25,045 bases of DNA from JALOLG01 sp035557475 (GTDB lineage: Bacteria; Actinomycetota; Acidimicrobiia; Acidimicrobiales; Ilumatobacteraceae): the NCBI GenBank assembly GCA_035557475.1, contig DATMDV010000009.1, positions 1 to 25,045 on the forward strand, in the 5' to 3' direction. This document shows, piece by piece, positions 7,007 through 15,154 of this stretch. Below the pieces are notes generated by a model that made no database searches, was not told the origin of the DNA, and worked only from the letters and a program-made list of their open reading frames with translations. Each line of letters begins with the position of its first letter. Within the stretch, counting starts at the first letter, position 1. The translations under genes and the position numbers were made by a program.

Positions 7007-8323
7007 GTGGCAATCACCGTTTACTTGGCCGACGACAGCGTCCTCATCCGCGAGGGGGTGCGGGCGATGCTCGAGCGGGACCGCGACGTCGAAGTGGTCG
7101 GCGTCGCCGAGGACTACGACGGCCTCGTCGCGGGCGCCGAGGCGACCCACCCGGACGTCGTGATCACCGACATCCGGATGCCGCCCAACTTCCAACGCGA
7201 GGGCATCGACGCCGCCAAAGAGATCCGCAAACGTCATCCCGGAACGGGGGTCGTGATCCTCAGCCAGTTCGACGATCCCGACTATGCGGTCGCCCTGTTG
7301 TCGGAGGGCTCGGCGGGGTACGCCTACCTCTTGAAGGACCGCATCGCCGAGGGCGACCAGCTGGCGCGAGCCATCCGGGAGGTGGCGTCCGGAGGCTCGA
7401 TGCTGGACCCGGTGATCATCAGCGCGCTGATGAGCCCGGTCCGGCGGACCGGTGGCTTGAGCGCCGAGGACGACGCATTGCTGATGCAGGTCGCGGCCGG
7501 CCGCACGATCAAGGCGATCGCGATGGCCGCCAATTCGACCGCCGGCGCCGTCGAGGCGAACGTCGAGCGGCTGTTCGTCACGCTTGCCGCCGGTGTCTCG
7601 GCCGGCGAAGCGGGCGCCCTCGAGCGCCTCCGCCGTCTGCACCAGGCCATCGTCGAGCGTGAGGAGCAAGGCGAGACGTTGAGCCGCCTGTTGCCGACCG
7701 GCCTCGCCGACAAGCTGCTCGCCGAGGGGCGCGGCGTGGGTGAGACGGAGTGTCTGGACGTCACCGTCCTGATGAGCGACGTCCGCGGCTACACGTCGAT
7801 CGCCGAGCACGCCGACCCGACCGTGCTCGCTCAACAGCTCAACCGCCATCGGGCAGAGATGAACCGTGCCATCCTGGGTGTCGGGGGGACGGTCATGCAG
7901 TACGTGGGCGATGCCGTGATGGCGGTGTTCGGGGCGCCCGTCGCGAGTGGCGATCACGCCGTGCGAGCCCTCGCCGCGGCAGGCGCGATGCATCGAGCAC
8001 AAGCGGCCGTCAACACTGAGTGGCAGGCGGAAGGTCGGGCACCGTTTGGACTGGGCATCGGGATCAGCACCGGTCCCGTCGCCGCGGCCCTGCTCGGCAG
8101 CGAGGAGCGTGTCGAGTACACGGTCGTCGGCGATGCCGTGAACCTGTGCCAACGGCTGCAACAGTTCGCAGAACCCGGCCAGACCGTGCTGAGTGAGACG
8201 ACTTGGGCGTCACTCGACGCCCGGCCCGAACATGCCGAGCAACTCGACCCACAACTGGTCAAGGGCCGCGAGACCCCCGTCGTCGCCTACCGCATCGGAC
8301 CGTGCCAAGAAGGAGTCACGTGA
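7007..8323 (+). CDS. Receiver-domain class III adenylate/guanylate cyclase with degenerate LuxR HTH
   Basis: A 438-aa signalling enzyme expected to make a cyclic nucleotide. Residues 1-125 are a response-regulator receiver (acidic pair D9/D10, phospho-acceptor D55 in ITDIRMPP, Lys in AYLLKDR). Residues about 150-198 align with a LuxR/GerE DNA-binding domain (AAGRTIKAIAM against the usual A-E-G-x-S-N-x-x-I-A) but have lost the T-x-R-E-x-E-V start. Residues about 250-410 are a class III cyclase domain with metal aspartates D258 and D302 and transition-state N379 and R383. The usual purine-selecting Lys before the second Asp is Gln298 (VMQYVGDAVMAVFG); its partner is D376. The frame is open to a GTG at 6929, but the receiver begins at tandem GTGs (7004, 7007). 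The ABC ATPase starts 1 nt after its stop. Confidence 0.92.
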   Translation: MAITVYLADDSVLIREGVRAMLERDRDVEVVGVAEDYDGLVAGAEATHPDVVITDIRMPPNFQREGIDAAKEIRKRHPGTGVVILSQFDDPDYAVALLSEGSAGYAYLLKDRIAEGDQLARAIREVASGGSMLDPVIISALMSPVRRTGGLSAEDDALLMQVAAGRTIKAIAMAANSTAGAVEANVERLFVTLAAGVSAGEAGALERLRRLHQAIVEREEQGETLSRLLPTGLADKLLAEGRGVGETECLDVTVLMSDVRGYTSIAEHADPTVLAQQLNRHRAEMNRAILGVGGTVMQYVGDAVMAVFGAPVASGDHAVRALAAAGAMHRAQAAVNTEWQAEGRAPFGLGIGISTGPVAAALLGSEERVEYTVVGDAVNLCQRLQQFAEPGQTVLSETTWASLDARPEHAEQLDPQLVKGRETPVVAYRIGPCQEGVT

Positions 8324-8324
8324 T

Positions 8325-9101
8325 ATGAGTGCGACCACGATGACCGACAACGACCCCACCGACGCGGGCGATGCCGAGCGACCGGCGGTCGATCTGGCGG
8401 TCGAGGTACGCGCGGCGTACCGAACGTTCGAGAAGGACACGGCGCCGGTCCGCGCGCTCCGCGGCGCCGACCTACTCGTGCCGCACGGCGAGTTCCTCGC
8501 CGTGATGGGACCTTCGGGATGCGGAAAGTCCACCCTGCTCAACATCATCGCCGGCCTCGACCTCCCCGACGAGGGCGAGGTCGTCATCGCCGGCGAGTCG
8601 CTCGCCGGGATGGACGAGAACCGGCTGGCGATCATGCGCCGCAAGCACGTCGGCATCGTGTTCCAGTTCTTCAACCTGCTCGAAGGCATGACGGTGCTGG
8701 AGAACGTGGTCATGCCGGCCGTGATCGCCGGACGCAAGCGCAAGAGCGCCGAGTCGCGGGCCCGCGACCTGCTCGACCTGCTCGGGATCGGCGACAAGGC
8801 GAAGCAGGCCCCCGGCGTGCTCTCAGGAGGGCAACGACAGCGGTTGGCCATCGCCAGGGCGCTGGCGAACGAGCCGACGCTGGTACTGGCCGACGAACCG
8901 ACGGGCGCGCTCGACAGCGAAGGCGGCGAGGAAGTCCTCGAGCTGTTCCGCCGCCTCCACCAGGGCGGACAGACGATCCTGCTCGTCACCCACGACCAAC
9001 CCGTCGCCGACGCCGCCCAGCGCGTGGTGCGGATGAAGGACGGGCGCGTCGTCGACGACGGCACCGTCGCCGCCGCGTCCACTACGACCAGCGCCCGCTG
9101 A
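8325..9101 (+). CDS. ABC transporter ATP-binding protein (MacB/LolD type)
   Basis: A 258-aa ATPase of the family that pairs with FtsX-fold permeases (LolD/MacB/SalX-like). It has Walker A GPSGCGKST (62-70), Q-loop FQFFNLLEGMT, signature LSGGQRQRLAIARAL, Walker B LVLADEPTGALD and H-loop LVTHDQ. The FQFFNLL and DEPTGALD forms are typical of this subfamily. An AAGGAG Shine-Dalgarno at 8310-8315 with a 9-nt spacer fixes ATG 8325, one base after the cyclase stop. Its N-terminal 30 residues are an acidic extension. No permease lies on this strand; the likely partner is the FtsX permease at 12568-15018 on the opposite strand. Expression with the cyclase and histidine kinase suggests the transporter is part of one signalling-transport module. 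Confidence 0.92.
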   Translation: MSATTMTDNDPTDAGDAERPAVDLAVEVRAAYRTFEKDTAPVRALRGADLLVPHGEFLAVMGPSGCGKSTLLNIIAGLDLPDEGEVVIAGESLAGMDENRLAIMRRKHVGIVFQFFNLLEGMTVLENVVMPAVIAGRKRKSAESRARDLLDLLGIGDKAKQAPGVLSGGQRQRLAIARALANEPTLVLADEPTGALDSEGGEEVLELFRRLHQGGQTILLVTHDQPVADAAQRVVRMKDGRVVDDGTVAAASTTTSAR

Positions 9102-9201
9102 GCGGGCCGGCCAGGACTTCGGTGGTGAAGCTGGTACCACTCGTCGTCACAGTGGCAGCGCCCTTGCCGGACGCACCGCCATCGGGTGCACTAGAGGGAC
9201 C

Positions 9202-11358
9202 ATGACGATCCTGGTCGACCGCGACGTGCCGACGCCGACGACATCGAACGACACCGCCGCGCCAGTGTTCCCGGCGCTGCGTCCGACCTACTGCCTGCTC
9301 GCAGCACCCATCGCCGCGGCGCTGGCCGTGGCCGGCGCGGCGGTGGCCGTCGTGGACGACCCCCTCGCGGTCGAGATCGTGCGGCCGGGCGTCATCGTGC
9401 TGTGGGCCGTAGCGGGGTTGGTGCTCGGAGTGCGACGTCGCCACGACCGCCTGGCGCCGATCGTGCTCGCCGGATCCATCGTCGGCGCCGTCGGATCGCT
9501 GGCCGCCACCATCGTCGAACACCAGTCACTCGACGGTGGGATCGCGTTTGCGTGGGATCTCGCGCTCCGCGTCAGCGCGGCACTGTTGCCGGCAATCGGG
9601 ATGCACCTGTTGTTCGGCCTCGCCGACGGCCGGTTGGCGACACCGATCCGCCAGCGCGCCGTGTTCGGCGGCTACGTGGTGTCCGCGGCGGTGGGCGTCG
9701 CAGGGATGGCGGAGCGCGACCGGCTCGTCACGTGGCCGAACGCACTGCTGTGGGTGGCGGCGGTGGGCTTCGGCCTGTACGCGGCGAACGTCCGATACGT
9801 CAAGGCCACCGCGATCGACCGCCGGCGGATGCAATGGGTGGGGTGGGGAATGGCGGTGGCGACGGAGGCTGCCATCGTCATCGTCGCCTTGCGGTTGCTG
9901 ACCGACTGGCCAGACCATGCACCCGTCGTTGCGCTGGGGATCACTGCGCTGGTACCGCTGGCGCTCACGCTGGGAACACTGCCGACGATGGTGGCCCGGG
10001 TCGATCGGCTGCTCACCCACACCGTCGCCATCGCCGGGCTGACCGCACTCGTCGTCGCCGTCTACGTGGTCGTGGTGCTCGGGCTGGGTCGCACGCCGAC
10101 CGGCTCCGAGCGAGGCCTGCTGCTCCTGTCGATGGCGGCCGCCGGCCTCTGCGCGCTCGTCTACCTCCCAGCCCGCCGGCGGCTCACGGAGCGAGCCAAC
10201 CGGCTCGTCTATGGCGAGCGGGTCTCGCCCGACGAGTTGTTGCGGACATTCGGGCAACGGCTCACTCGTTCGATCCCGATGGACGAGTTGTTGCTCCAGC
10301 TCACCGAGAGCCTGCGCAAGAGCATGGTGTTGCAGTCGGCGGAAGTGTGGACGGGTCAGAACGGCCACCTCGAGCTCGCCGCCGGTGTGCCGCACCGTCA
10401 GCCCGACCCGATCTCGATCGGACCGAAGGAGACCCCCGTCGTGGCCCGGGCGGGAGTCAGCGGCGGCACGTGGCTCGAGATCTGGCTGCCGGCGATCATC
10501 GGGGCCGGCGGTTCGGCCGCGATGCGCGTCGCGCCCGTCGCCCACGGCGGCGAGCTGCTCGGCCTCATCACCGTGACCCGCCCCCGCGACGGCGAGCCGT
10601 TCACCGAGGCCGAGGACCGTGTGCTCACCGAGCTGGCGCGTCAGGTCGCGCTGGCGTTGCACAACGTCCAGCTCGACACCGCCCTCCAGGCCAGCCTCGA
10701 GGAGCTGCAGGTGCGCAACGCCCAGCTGCAGGAATCACGGGCCCGCATCGTGGCGGCGGGCGACGCCGAGCGCCGCAAGCTCGAGCGCAACCTCCACGAC
10801 GGCGCCCAGCAACACCTCGTGGCGTTGGCCGTGAAGTTGCGCCTGACCCGTGACGCCGTCGAAGACGACCCGGCCGACGCGATCGCGATGATCGACGAGA
10901 TCAAGGGCAACCTCCAAGACGCAATCCAAGAGCTCCGGTCGCTCGCCCACGGGATCTTCCCCCCGCTGCTCGTGTCGGGAGGGCTGGCCGAGGCGTTGCC
11001 GGCGGCCGCCACCAGAGCCGCCTTGCCGGTCACCGTCGACACGGCCGGGATCGGCCGCTACGCCGCCGAGATGGAGGCGGCCATCTACTTCTGTGTGCTG
11101 GAAGCACTGCAGAACGCGGGTAAGCACGCGGGCGACGGCGCGACCGTACGGGTGACGATCACCGAGCGAGACGGCACACTCGGGTTCGAGGTCTCCGACG
11201 ACGGCGCCGGGTTCGATGCCGCGGCAGTGGGCGACCACGGACACGGCTTCGTCAACATGGCCGACCGCCTCGGCGCTTTCGGCGGCACGCTCGCGGTGCG
11301 GTCGGCGCCCGGTGCCGGAGCCACCATCGCCGGGTCACTGCCGCTCCCTGCCGGCTGA
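9202..11358 (+). CDS. Membrane GAF-domain sensor histidine kinase (NarX/DesK-type)
   Basis: A 718-aa sensor kinase. Roughly residues 28-320 hold about eight hydrophobic segments forming an integral-membrane sensor. A GAF-like domain follows (about 345-495) and then a short coiled coil. The HisKA_3 dimerisation domain has its phospho-acceptor in LERNLHDGAQQHLVAL (His532), the form found in kinases that pair with NarL-type regulators. The HATPase domain shows the N-box EALQNAGKHA (634-643) and G-box DDGAGFD (from 666), so it should be catalytically competent. Shine-Dalgarno AGAGGGA precedes ATG 9202. It lies 100 bp after the ABC ATPase and converges on two response-regulator genes, which are its probable partners, as is the receiver of the cyclase. 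No substrate can be inferred for the sensor. Confidence 0.92.
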   Translation: MTILVDRDVPTPTTSNDTAAPVFPALRPTYCLLAAPIAAALAVAGAAVAVVDDPLAVEIVRPGVIVLWAVAGLVLGVRRRHDRLAPIVLAGSIVGAVGSLAATIVEHQSLDGGIAFAWDLALRVSAALLPAIGMHLLFGLADGRLATPIRQRAVFGGYVVSAAVGVAGMAERDRLVTWPNALLWVAAVGFGLYAANVRYVKATAIDRRRMQWVGWGMAVATEAAIVIVALRLLTDWPDHAPVVALGITALVPLALTLGTLPTMVARVDRLLTHTVAIAGLTALVVAVYVVVVLGLGRTPTGSERGLLLLSMAAAGLCALVYLPARRRLTERANRLVYGERVSPDELLRTFGQRLTRSIPMDELLLQLTESLRKSMVLQSAEVWTGQNGHLELAAGVPHRQPDPISIGPKETPVVARAGVSGGTWLEIWLPAIIGAGGSAAMRVAPVAHGGELLGLITVTRPRDGEPFTEAEDRVLTELARQVALALHNVQLDTALQASLEELQVRNAQLQESRARIVAAGDAERRKLERNLHDGAQQHLVALAVKLRLTRDAVEDDPADAIAMIDEIKGNLQDAIQELRSLAHGIFPPLLVSGGLAEALPAAATRAALPVTVDTAGIGRYAAEMEAAIYFCVLEALQNAGKHAGDGATVRVTITERDGTLGFEVSDDGAGFDAAAVGDHGHGFVNMADRLGAFGGTLAVRSAPGAGATIAGSLPLPAG

Positions 11359-11404
11359 TCGCCCGGACCGACCCCCCCGGCGGTGCGGTCGTCGACGCCC
11401 ACAC

Positions 11405-11800
11405 TCAGGCGGGAGTCAGCCAGGCCGGGTCGCCACCCGCTTCCCACAGCCGCCGGACGACGCGTGGCGACAGCTCATCCTTGTTGACATAGGCCACGGC
11501 CCCACTCGTGCGGGCCGTCGGCGGGACGTCGTCGATCGTGTACGTGGACACCAGGATCACCTTGGTCGCCGGGCGTGCACCGGTGATCAGCCGGGTGGCC
11601 TCGATCCCGTCGAGCTCGCCCATGTTGATGTCCATCAACACGAGGTCCGGCGCCAGCTCGGCGCTGGCGGCCACCGCCGCCTCACCGGAGTCGACCTCGG
11701 CGATCAGCTCGAAACCCTCGACGCGGGTCAGCACCGCACGTGCTGCCTCGCGGAAGGGCGACTGGTCGTCGACGATCATCACGCTCACGCGCTCGGCCAC
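11405..11800 (-). CDS. Single-domain response regulator (stand-alone receiver)
   Basis: A 131-aa protein that is only a receiver domain: acidic pair D11/D12, phospho-acceptor D57 (LVLMDINMG), switch Thr86 or Ser85 region and conserved Lys107 (YVNKDEL). There is no DNA-binding or enzymatic output after the last helix. GTG 11800 is supported by GAGGAG a few bases upstream. It is the last gene of the leftward permease-NarL regulator-receiver set, 78 bp after the NarL-type gene. It ends 46 bp from the convergent histidine-kinase stop. Stand-alone receivers usually act by protein contact or as phosphate sinks; here it might compete with the NarL-type regulator or the cyclase receiver for kinase phosphoryl groups. 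That role is inference. Confidence 0.9.
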   Translation of the reverse strand: MAERVSVMIVDDQSPFREAARAVLTRVEGFELIAEVDSGEAAVAASAELAPDLVLMDINMGELDGIEATRLITGARPATKVILVSTYTIDDVPPTARTSGAVAYVNKDELSPRVVRRLWEAGGDPAWLTPA

Positions 11801-11878
11801 GTTGCTCCTCTCTCCAGGCCCATATTCGCGCCGGATGGGTTCGGTGGCGAGTGTGCCACTACCCGTGTTGGGGTGCGG

Positions 11879-12547
11879 CTAGCTCCCCGCTGCGGACAGG
11901 TGCACAAGTACCGCCTTGACGCGTCGGTTGACGTCGGGCTCCTCGGTGAGGTGCAGCTTGGAGAAGATCGAGTTGGTGTGCTTCTCGACCGCCCGCTCGC
12001 TCAGCACCAGGGTGGCGGCGATCGCGGCGTTGCTCTTGCCCTGGGCCATCTCGCTCAGGATCTCGCGCTCGCGCGGCGTGAGCCGTTCGAGCGGCGATGA
12101 CGCCGTGTGCGACCGGGCACCCACGAGCTCCTCGACCACCTTGGGATCGATGATCGACCCGCCGGCGGCGACGGTGCGCACGGCATCGACCAGGTCGTCG
12201 GCGTCGGCGACACGGTCCTTGAGCAGGTAGGCACGGCCGTCGGATCCACCCTCGAGGAGCGCGAGCGCGTACGAGGGCGAGGCGAACTGGCTGAGCACCA
12301 CGACGCCCGTGGACGGATGGCTCTCGCGGATCCGAGCCGCGGCCCGGATCCCTTCATCGGTGCCGGACGGTGGCATGCGGATGTCGGTGATGACGACGTC
12401 GGGCCCCTCGGCGTCGACCACATCGAGCAGCTCCTCGTACGAACCGGCGACACCCACCACGGACAGGTCGTGTTGAGCGTCGACGAGTCGCAGTACGCCT
12501 TCCCGCAACAGGTAGTTGTCGTCCGCCACGACGACCCTGATGGTCAC
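11879..12547 (-). CDS. NarL/LuxR-family response regulator
   Basis: A 222-aa DNA-binding response regulator. The receiver has D9/D10, phospho-acceptor D55 (ITDIRMPP) and Lys110 (AYLLKDR). The LuxR/GerE helix-turn-helix spans about 156-198 (LTPREREILSEMAQGKSNAAIA, with ERAVEKHTNSIFSKL as recognition region) and looks intact. The frame is open far upstream inside the permease gene, but the receiver begins at GTG 12547, 20 nt after the permease stop; GGGAG abuts that start closely, so the exact start is uncertain. It shares unusually strong receiver similarity with the cyclase at 7007-8323 (TDIRMPP, HPxTGVVxLSQF, AYLLKDR, GGSxxDP), implying common descent. Likely phosphorylated by the kinase at 9202-11358. 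Confidence 0.92.
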   Translation of the reverse strand: MTIRVVVADDNYLLREGVLRLVDAQHDLSVVGVAGSYEELLDVVDAEGPDVVITDIRMPPSGTDEGIRAAARIRESHPSTGVVVLSQFASPSYALALLEGGSDGRAYLLKDRVADADDLVDAVRTVAAGGSIIDPKVVEELVGARSHTASSPLERLTPREREILSEMAQGKSNAAIAATLVLSERAVEKHTNSIFSKLHLTEEPDVNRRVKAVLVHLSAAGS

Positions 12548-12567
12548 CTCCCGGAGGCTAACAAGCG

Positions 12568-15018
12568 CTACTCGGCGCGCAGGGCCTCGGCAACCGGCAC
12601 CCGGGCCGCGCGCCAGGCGGGGTACACCGCGATCAGGTTGGCCACGACGACGGCACCGAGCACGGCCGCCGCGATGCCCGACACGGACGTCACCGGTTCG
12701 CTGGGGACTCCCATCTGGTCGGCGATCGCCTTCCAGCCGAGCCGTCCGAGCACCACGCCGAGCGGCACGCCGGCCGCAATCGCGGCGACCGCCAACGTGC
12801 TTGCGTGCCAGGCACCCGCGACGCGCACCTGGCGGCGGGTGAAGCCGATGCTCTTCCACACCGCCAACTGATCGCCCGAACGCCCGATCGACAACGTCAA
12901 CGCGTGGGCCAACGACGCGATGGCGAGCACGCCGACGACAGCTGCCAGCAGGAACGGCAGTGTTGCGATCCGCTCGAGGTTGCGAATAGCACTGTGCCGC
13001 ACGGGCGGGCTCACGAACGCCGACGTCTGCTCGTCGACCGCGAGACGGAATGTGTCGACGTCGACGCCGGGCTGGAGTCGGACGACGATGGGGTCGGCCG
13101 ACGCCTCAGTGGCGTAGGTCTCCATCCATTCTGGCCTCACCACTCCACCCCGCCCTGGGCTCGCCTCATAGGTGTCGTTGATGATGGTCGTTCCGACAAC
13201 CGTCAGCGTGGTCCATGGTCGACCGACGGCGGTGTTGCGTACTTCGACGGTGTCGCCGATCTCCACGCCGAGTTGCTCCTTGGTGACCGATCCGAGCGCG
13301 ATCTCGTCGACGGTCAGCGGTTCGCGACCAGCGGTGATCACCGGTCGGATGCCGTCGAGTGTTTCGAGCGGACGGAGTGCCTGGATCCACTCGGCCCGGT
13401 CGCCGATCTCGACATCCACACCGACGATGCCGGCGGCCGCGGCGATCATCGATTCGTCCCCCAGCAGTTCGCCGAGCTCGTCGTTGCGGTCGTAGACGTC
13501 GCCCCCGTAGTACGCGATCGACGCGTCCCACGACACACCGAATCGCTCCGGCGTACGGGTCAGCACGTCGAGGCTCGCGGTGACGCCGGCCGCCGCCACC
13601 ACCGCACCGACGGCGAGCGCGACGCCGGAGAGCGCGGCTCCCATCCGAATGCCCCGTCCGTCCCGACGACCGTTGACCGTCATCCCGAGCCCGGCGACGG
13701 CGACCGGCGGGAGCGTGCCCCGAACGCCGAGCCACCGATTCGCTGACGGGGCGGCGGCCCCGACGCGTATCCCGTGCCGGCGCAGCGGCAGGCCCGTCGC
13801 CACGATCACGACCGCGAGGACACCGAGCGTTCCCGTCAGCACGACGGCCCAGTCGATCGACGGGCCTGGGTCGACCTCGGCCCGACGCCCGACACCAATC
13901 GGACCGAGGGGAGACAAGGCGATCGCGGTGACGGCCGCGACGAGGGCTGCCGCGGCGCCGACGATCGCACCGCGTAGGCCTGCCGCCCACCTCACGTCGC
14001 GGTTGGCCATGCCGAGCGCGCGTAGCGTGGACAAGTCCGACCACTCGCGGCGGCTCTGGCGCGCCACTGCTTGGCCGACGAAGACCGCCGAGGCGATGGC
14101 AGCGATGATCCCGAACGCCATCGCGGCATTGGCTTCGTACCGGATCGCCTCCCGAACCGAGCCGATCTCGGCCGTGTCGGCGCCGCCGGCCTGGCCGATG
14201 TTGAACATCCGCTCTTCGAATGCCTGCTCGATGGCGGTTGCGGCCCTGTCGTCAACGCCGTTCCTGGCCCGCACGAGGACCCCTCTGTAGCTGCCGGCGT
14301 CGGCGGTGGCCGCAGCCAACGCCGGCCCACCGATCACCTTGACCTCGTCGATCACGCGGCTGATGGAGTCTGTGCTGGCGGCGATGTCGAGCAGCCCGCG
14401 CACGACGCCCACGACCCGCACCCGCGCGGTGGGCCCGTGCAGCCGCTCCCCGTCCTCGGGCACCGTCGAGAGCTCGTCTGGCGCCCAGTACGTGAGGATC
14501 AGCTCCTCGCCGACAGTGACGCCGGATTCTTCGACGAATCGCTCGTTGACGACGACCTCGTCGGCCGCGGTCGGCGCGAACCAACGACCATCGACGAGGA
14601 TCTGTTCACCCTCGAAGCTGCGCAATCCATCGTCCACCACGATCGAGGCGTTGGCCAACCACAGCCGGTCCGGCTCGGACGGACGGGCTGCCGTCAGACC
14701 CCGGAACGACGCCCGCGCTGCGACATCGATCTCCGGCAGGTCGTTCAGCACGGCGACCTCGTCCTTGGCGTCGTAGGCGAAGCACAGTTGGAGGGACGCG
14801 TCGTCAGTCACCACGTGGCCGGGCGGGCAGAACGTGACGATGAGATTGGCGGTATCCGCGTAGGTCAGAAAGCGATCGAAGGCGGTGGCGGTACGCCGGC
14901 CGGCTGCACACGCGGCCATCGCGACCCCTGCCGCCAAGCCGGCAAGCAGGGCGAGAAAGATCGTCGCTCGCCAACCTCGACGCACCAGGTGCCCGGTCAA
15001 CATCCGAACCACTTCCAC
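12568..15018 (-). CDS. FtsX-type ABC transporter permease
   Basis: An 816-aa membrane protein with the duplicated FtsX/MacB_PCD layout. Membrane helices fall near residues 20-38, 300-320, 345-370, 388-412, 460-482, 686-710, 737-760 and 780-800. Two large extracytoplasmic domains lie at about 40-295 and 485-685. The C-terminus ends VPVAEALRAE, the classical close of FtsX permeases. GTG 15018 is supported by GAGGGGGAG at 15027-15035 with an 8-nt spacer. It heads a leftward operon with the NarL-type regulator 20 nt downstream. The matching LolD/MacB-type ATPase is encoded 3.5 kb away on the other strand. Such transporters move peptides, lipids or lipoproteins, or transmit force to enzymes outside; nothing here identifies the substrate. 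Confidence 0.92.
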   Translation of the reverse strand: MEVVRMLTGHLVRRGWRATIFLALLAGLAAGVAMAACAAGRRTATAFDRFLTYADTANLIVTFCPPGHVVTDDASLQLCFAYDAKDEVAVLNDLPEIDVAARASFRGLTAARPSEPDRLWLANASIVVDDGLRSFEGEQILVDGRWFAPTAADEVVVNERFVEESGVTVGEELILTYWAPDELSTVPEDGERLHGPTARVRVVGVVRGLLDIAASTDSISRVIDEVKVIGGPALAAATADAGSYRGVLVRARNGVDDRAATAIEQAFEERMFNIGQAGGADTAEIGSVREAIRYEANAAMAFGIIAAIASAVFVGQAVARQSRREWSDLSTLRALGMANRDVRWAAGLRGAIVGAAAALVAAVTAIALSPLGPIGVGRRAEVDPGPSIDWAVVLTGTLGVLAVVIVATGLPLRRHGIRVGAAAPSANRWLGVRGTLPPVAVAGLGMTVNGRRDGRGIRMGAALSGVALAVGAVVAAAGVTASLDVLTRTPERFGVSWDASIAYYGGDVYDRNDELGELLGDESMIAAAAGIVGVDVEIGDRAEWIQALRPLETLDGIRPVITAGREPLTVDEIALGSVTKEQLGVEIGDTVEVRNTAVGRPWTTLTVVGTTIINDTYEASPGRGGVVRPEWMETYATEASADPIVVRLQPGVDVDTFRLAVDEQTSAFVSPPVRHSAIRNLERIATLPFLLAAVVGVLAIASLAHALTLSIGRSGDQLAVWKSIGFTRRQVRVAGAWHASTLAVAAIAAGVPLGVVLGRLGWKAIADQMGVPSEPVTSVSGIAAAVLGAVVVANLIAVYPAWRAARVPVAEALRAE

Positions 15019-15154
15019 GCCGAAGGCTCCCCCTCACTGAGTCGAGGTTCATTGAACCGTAGACGTCGACGGGGCGGAACCAGGCTGGCTCCCCGCTGCG
15101 GGTGGTGCTGGCATCCCCGCTCGGCGGGCGCGTCGCTGCGCGGGCCGCCAGGGA

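Noticed and set aside
5737..7662. A 641-codon open frame on the plus strand across the cNMP-binding gene and cyclase region
   Set aside because: It is antisense to, or out of frame with, well-supported domains (CNB, receiver), and its translation is low-complexity Arg/Gly/Pro, typical of shadow frames in high-GC DNA.
9093..9107. GCCCGCT/AGCGGGC palindrome over the ABC ATPase stop codon, possible terminator
   Set aside because: The arms are short, the loop is minimal, there is no T tract, and the kinase gene follows on the same strand, so it was not called.
11359..11404. Possible hairpin between the convergent kinase and receiver stops (GACCG...CGGTC)
   Set aside because: Only about five base pairs with a long C-rich loop; not distinguishable from chance in this GC content.
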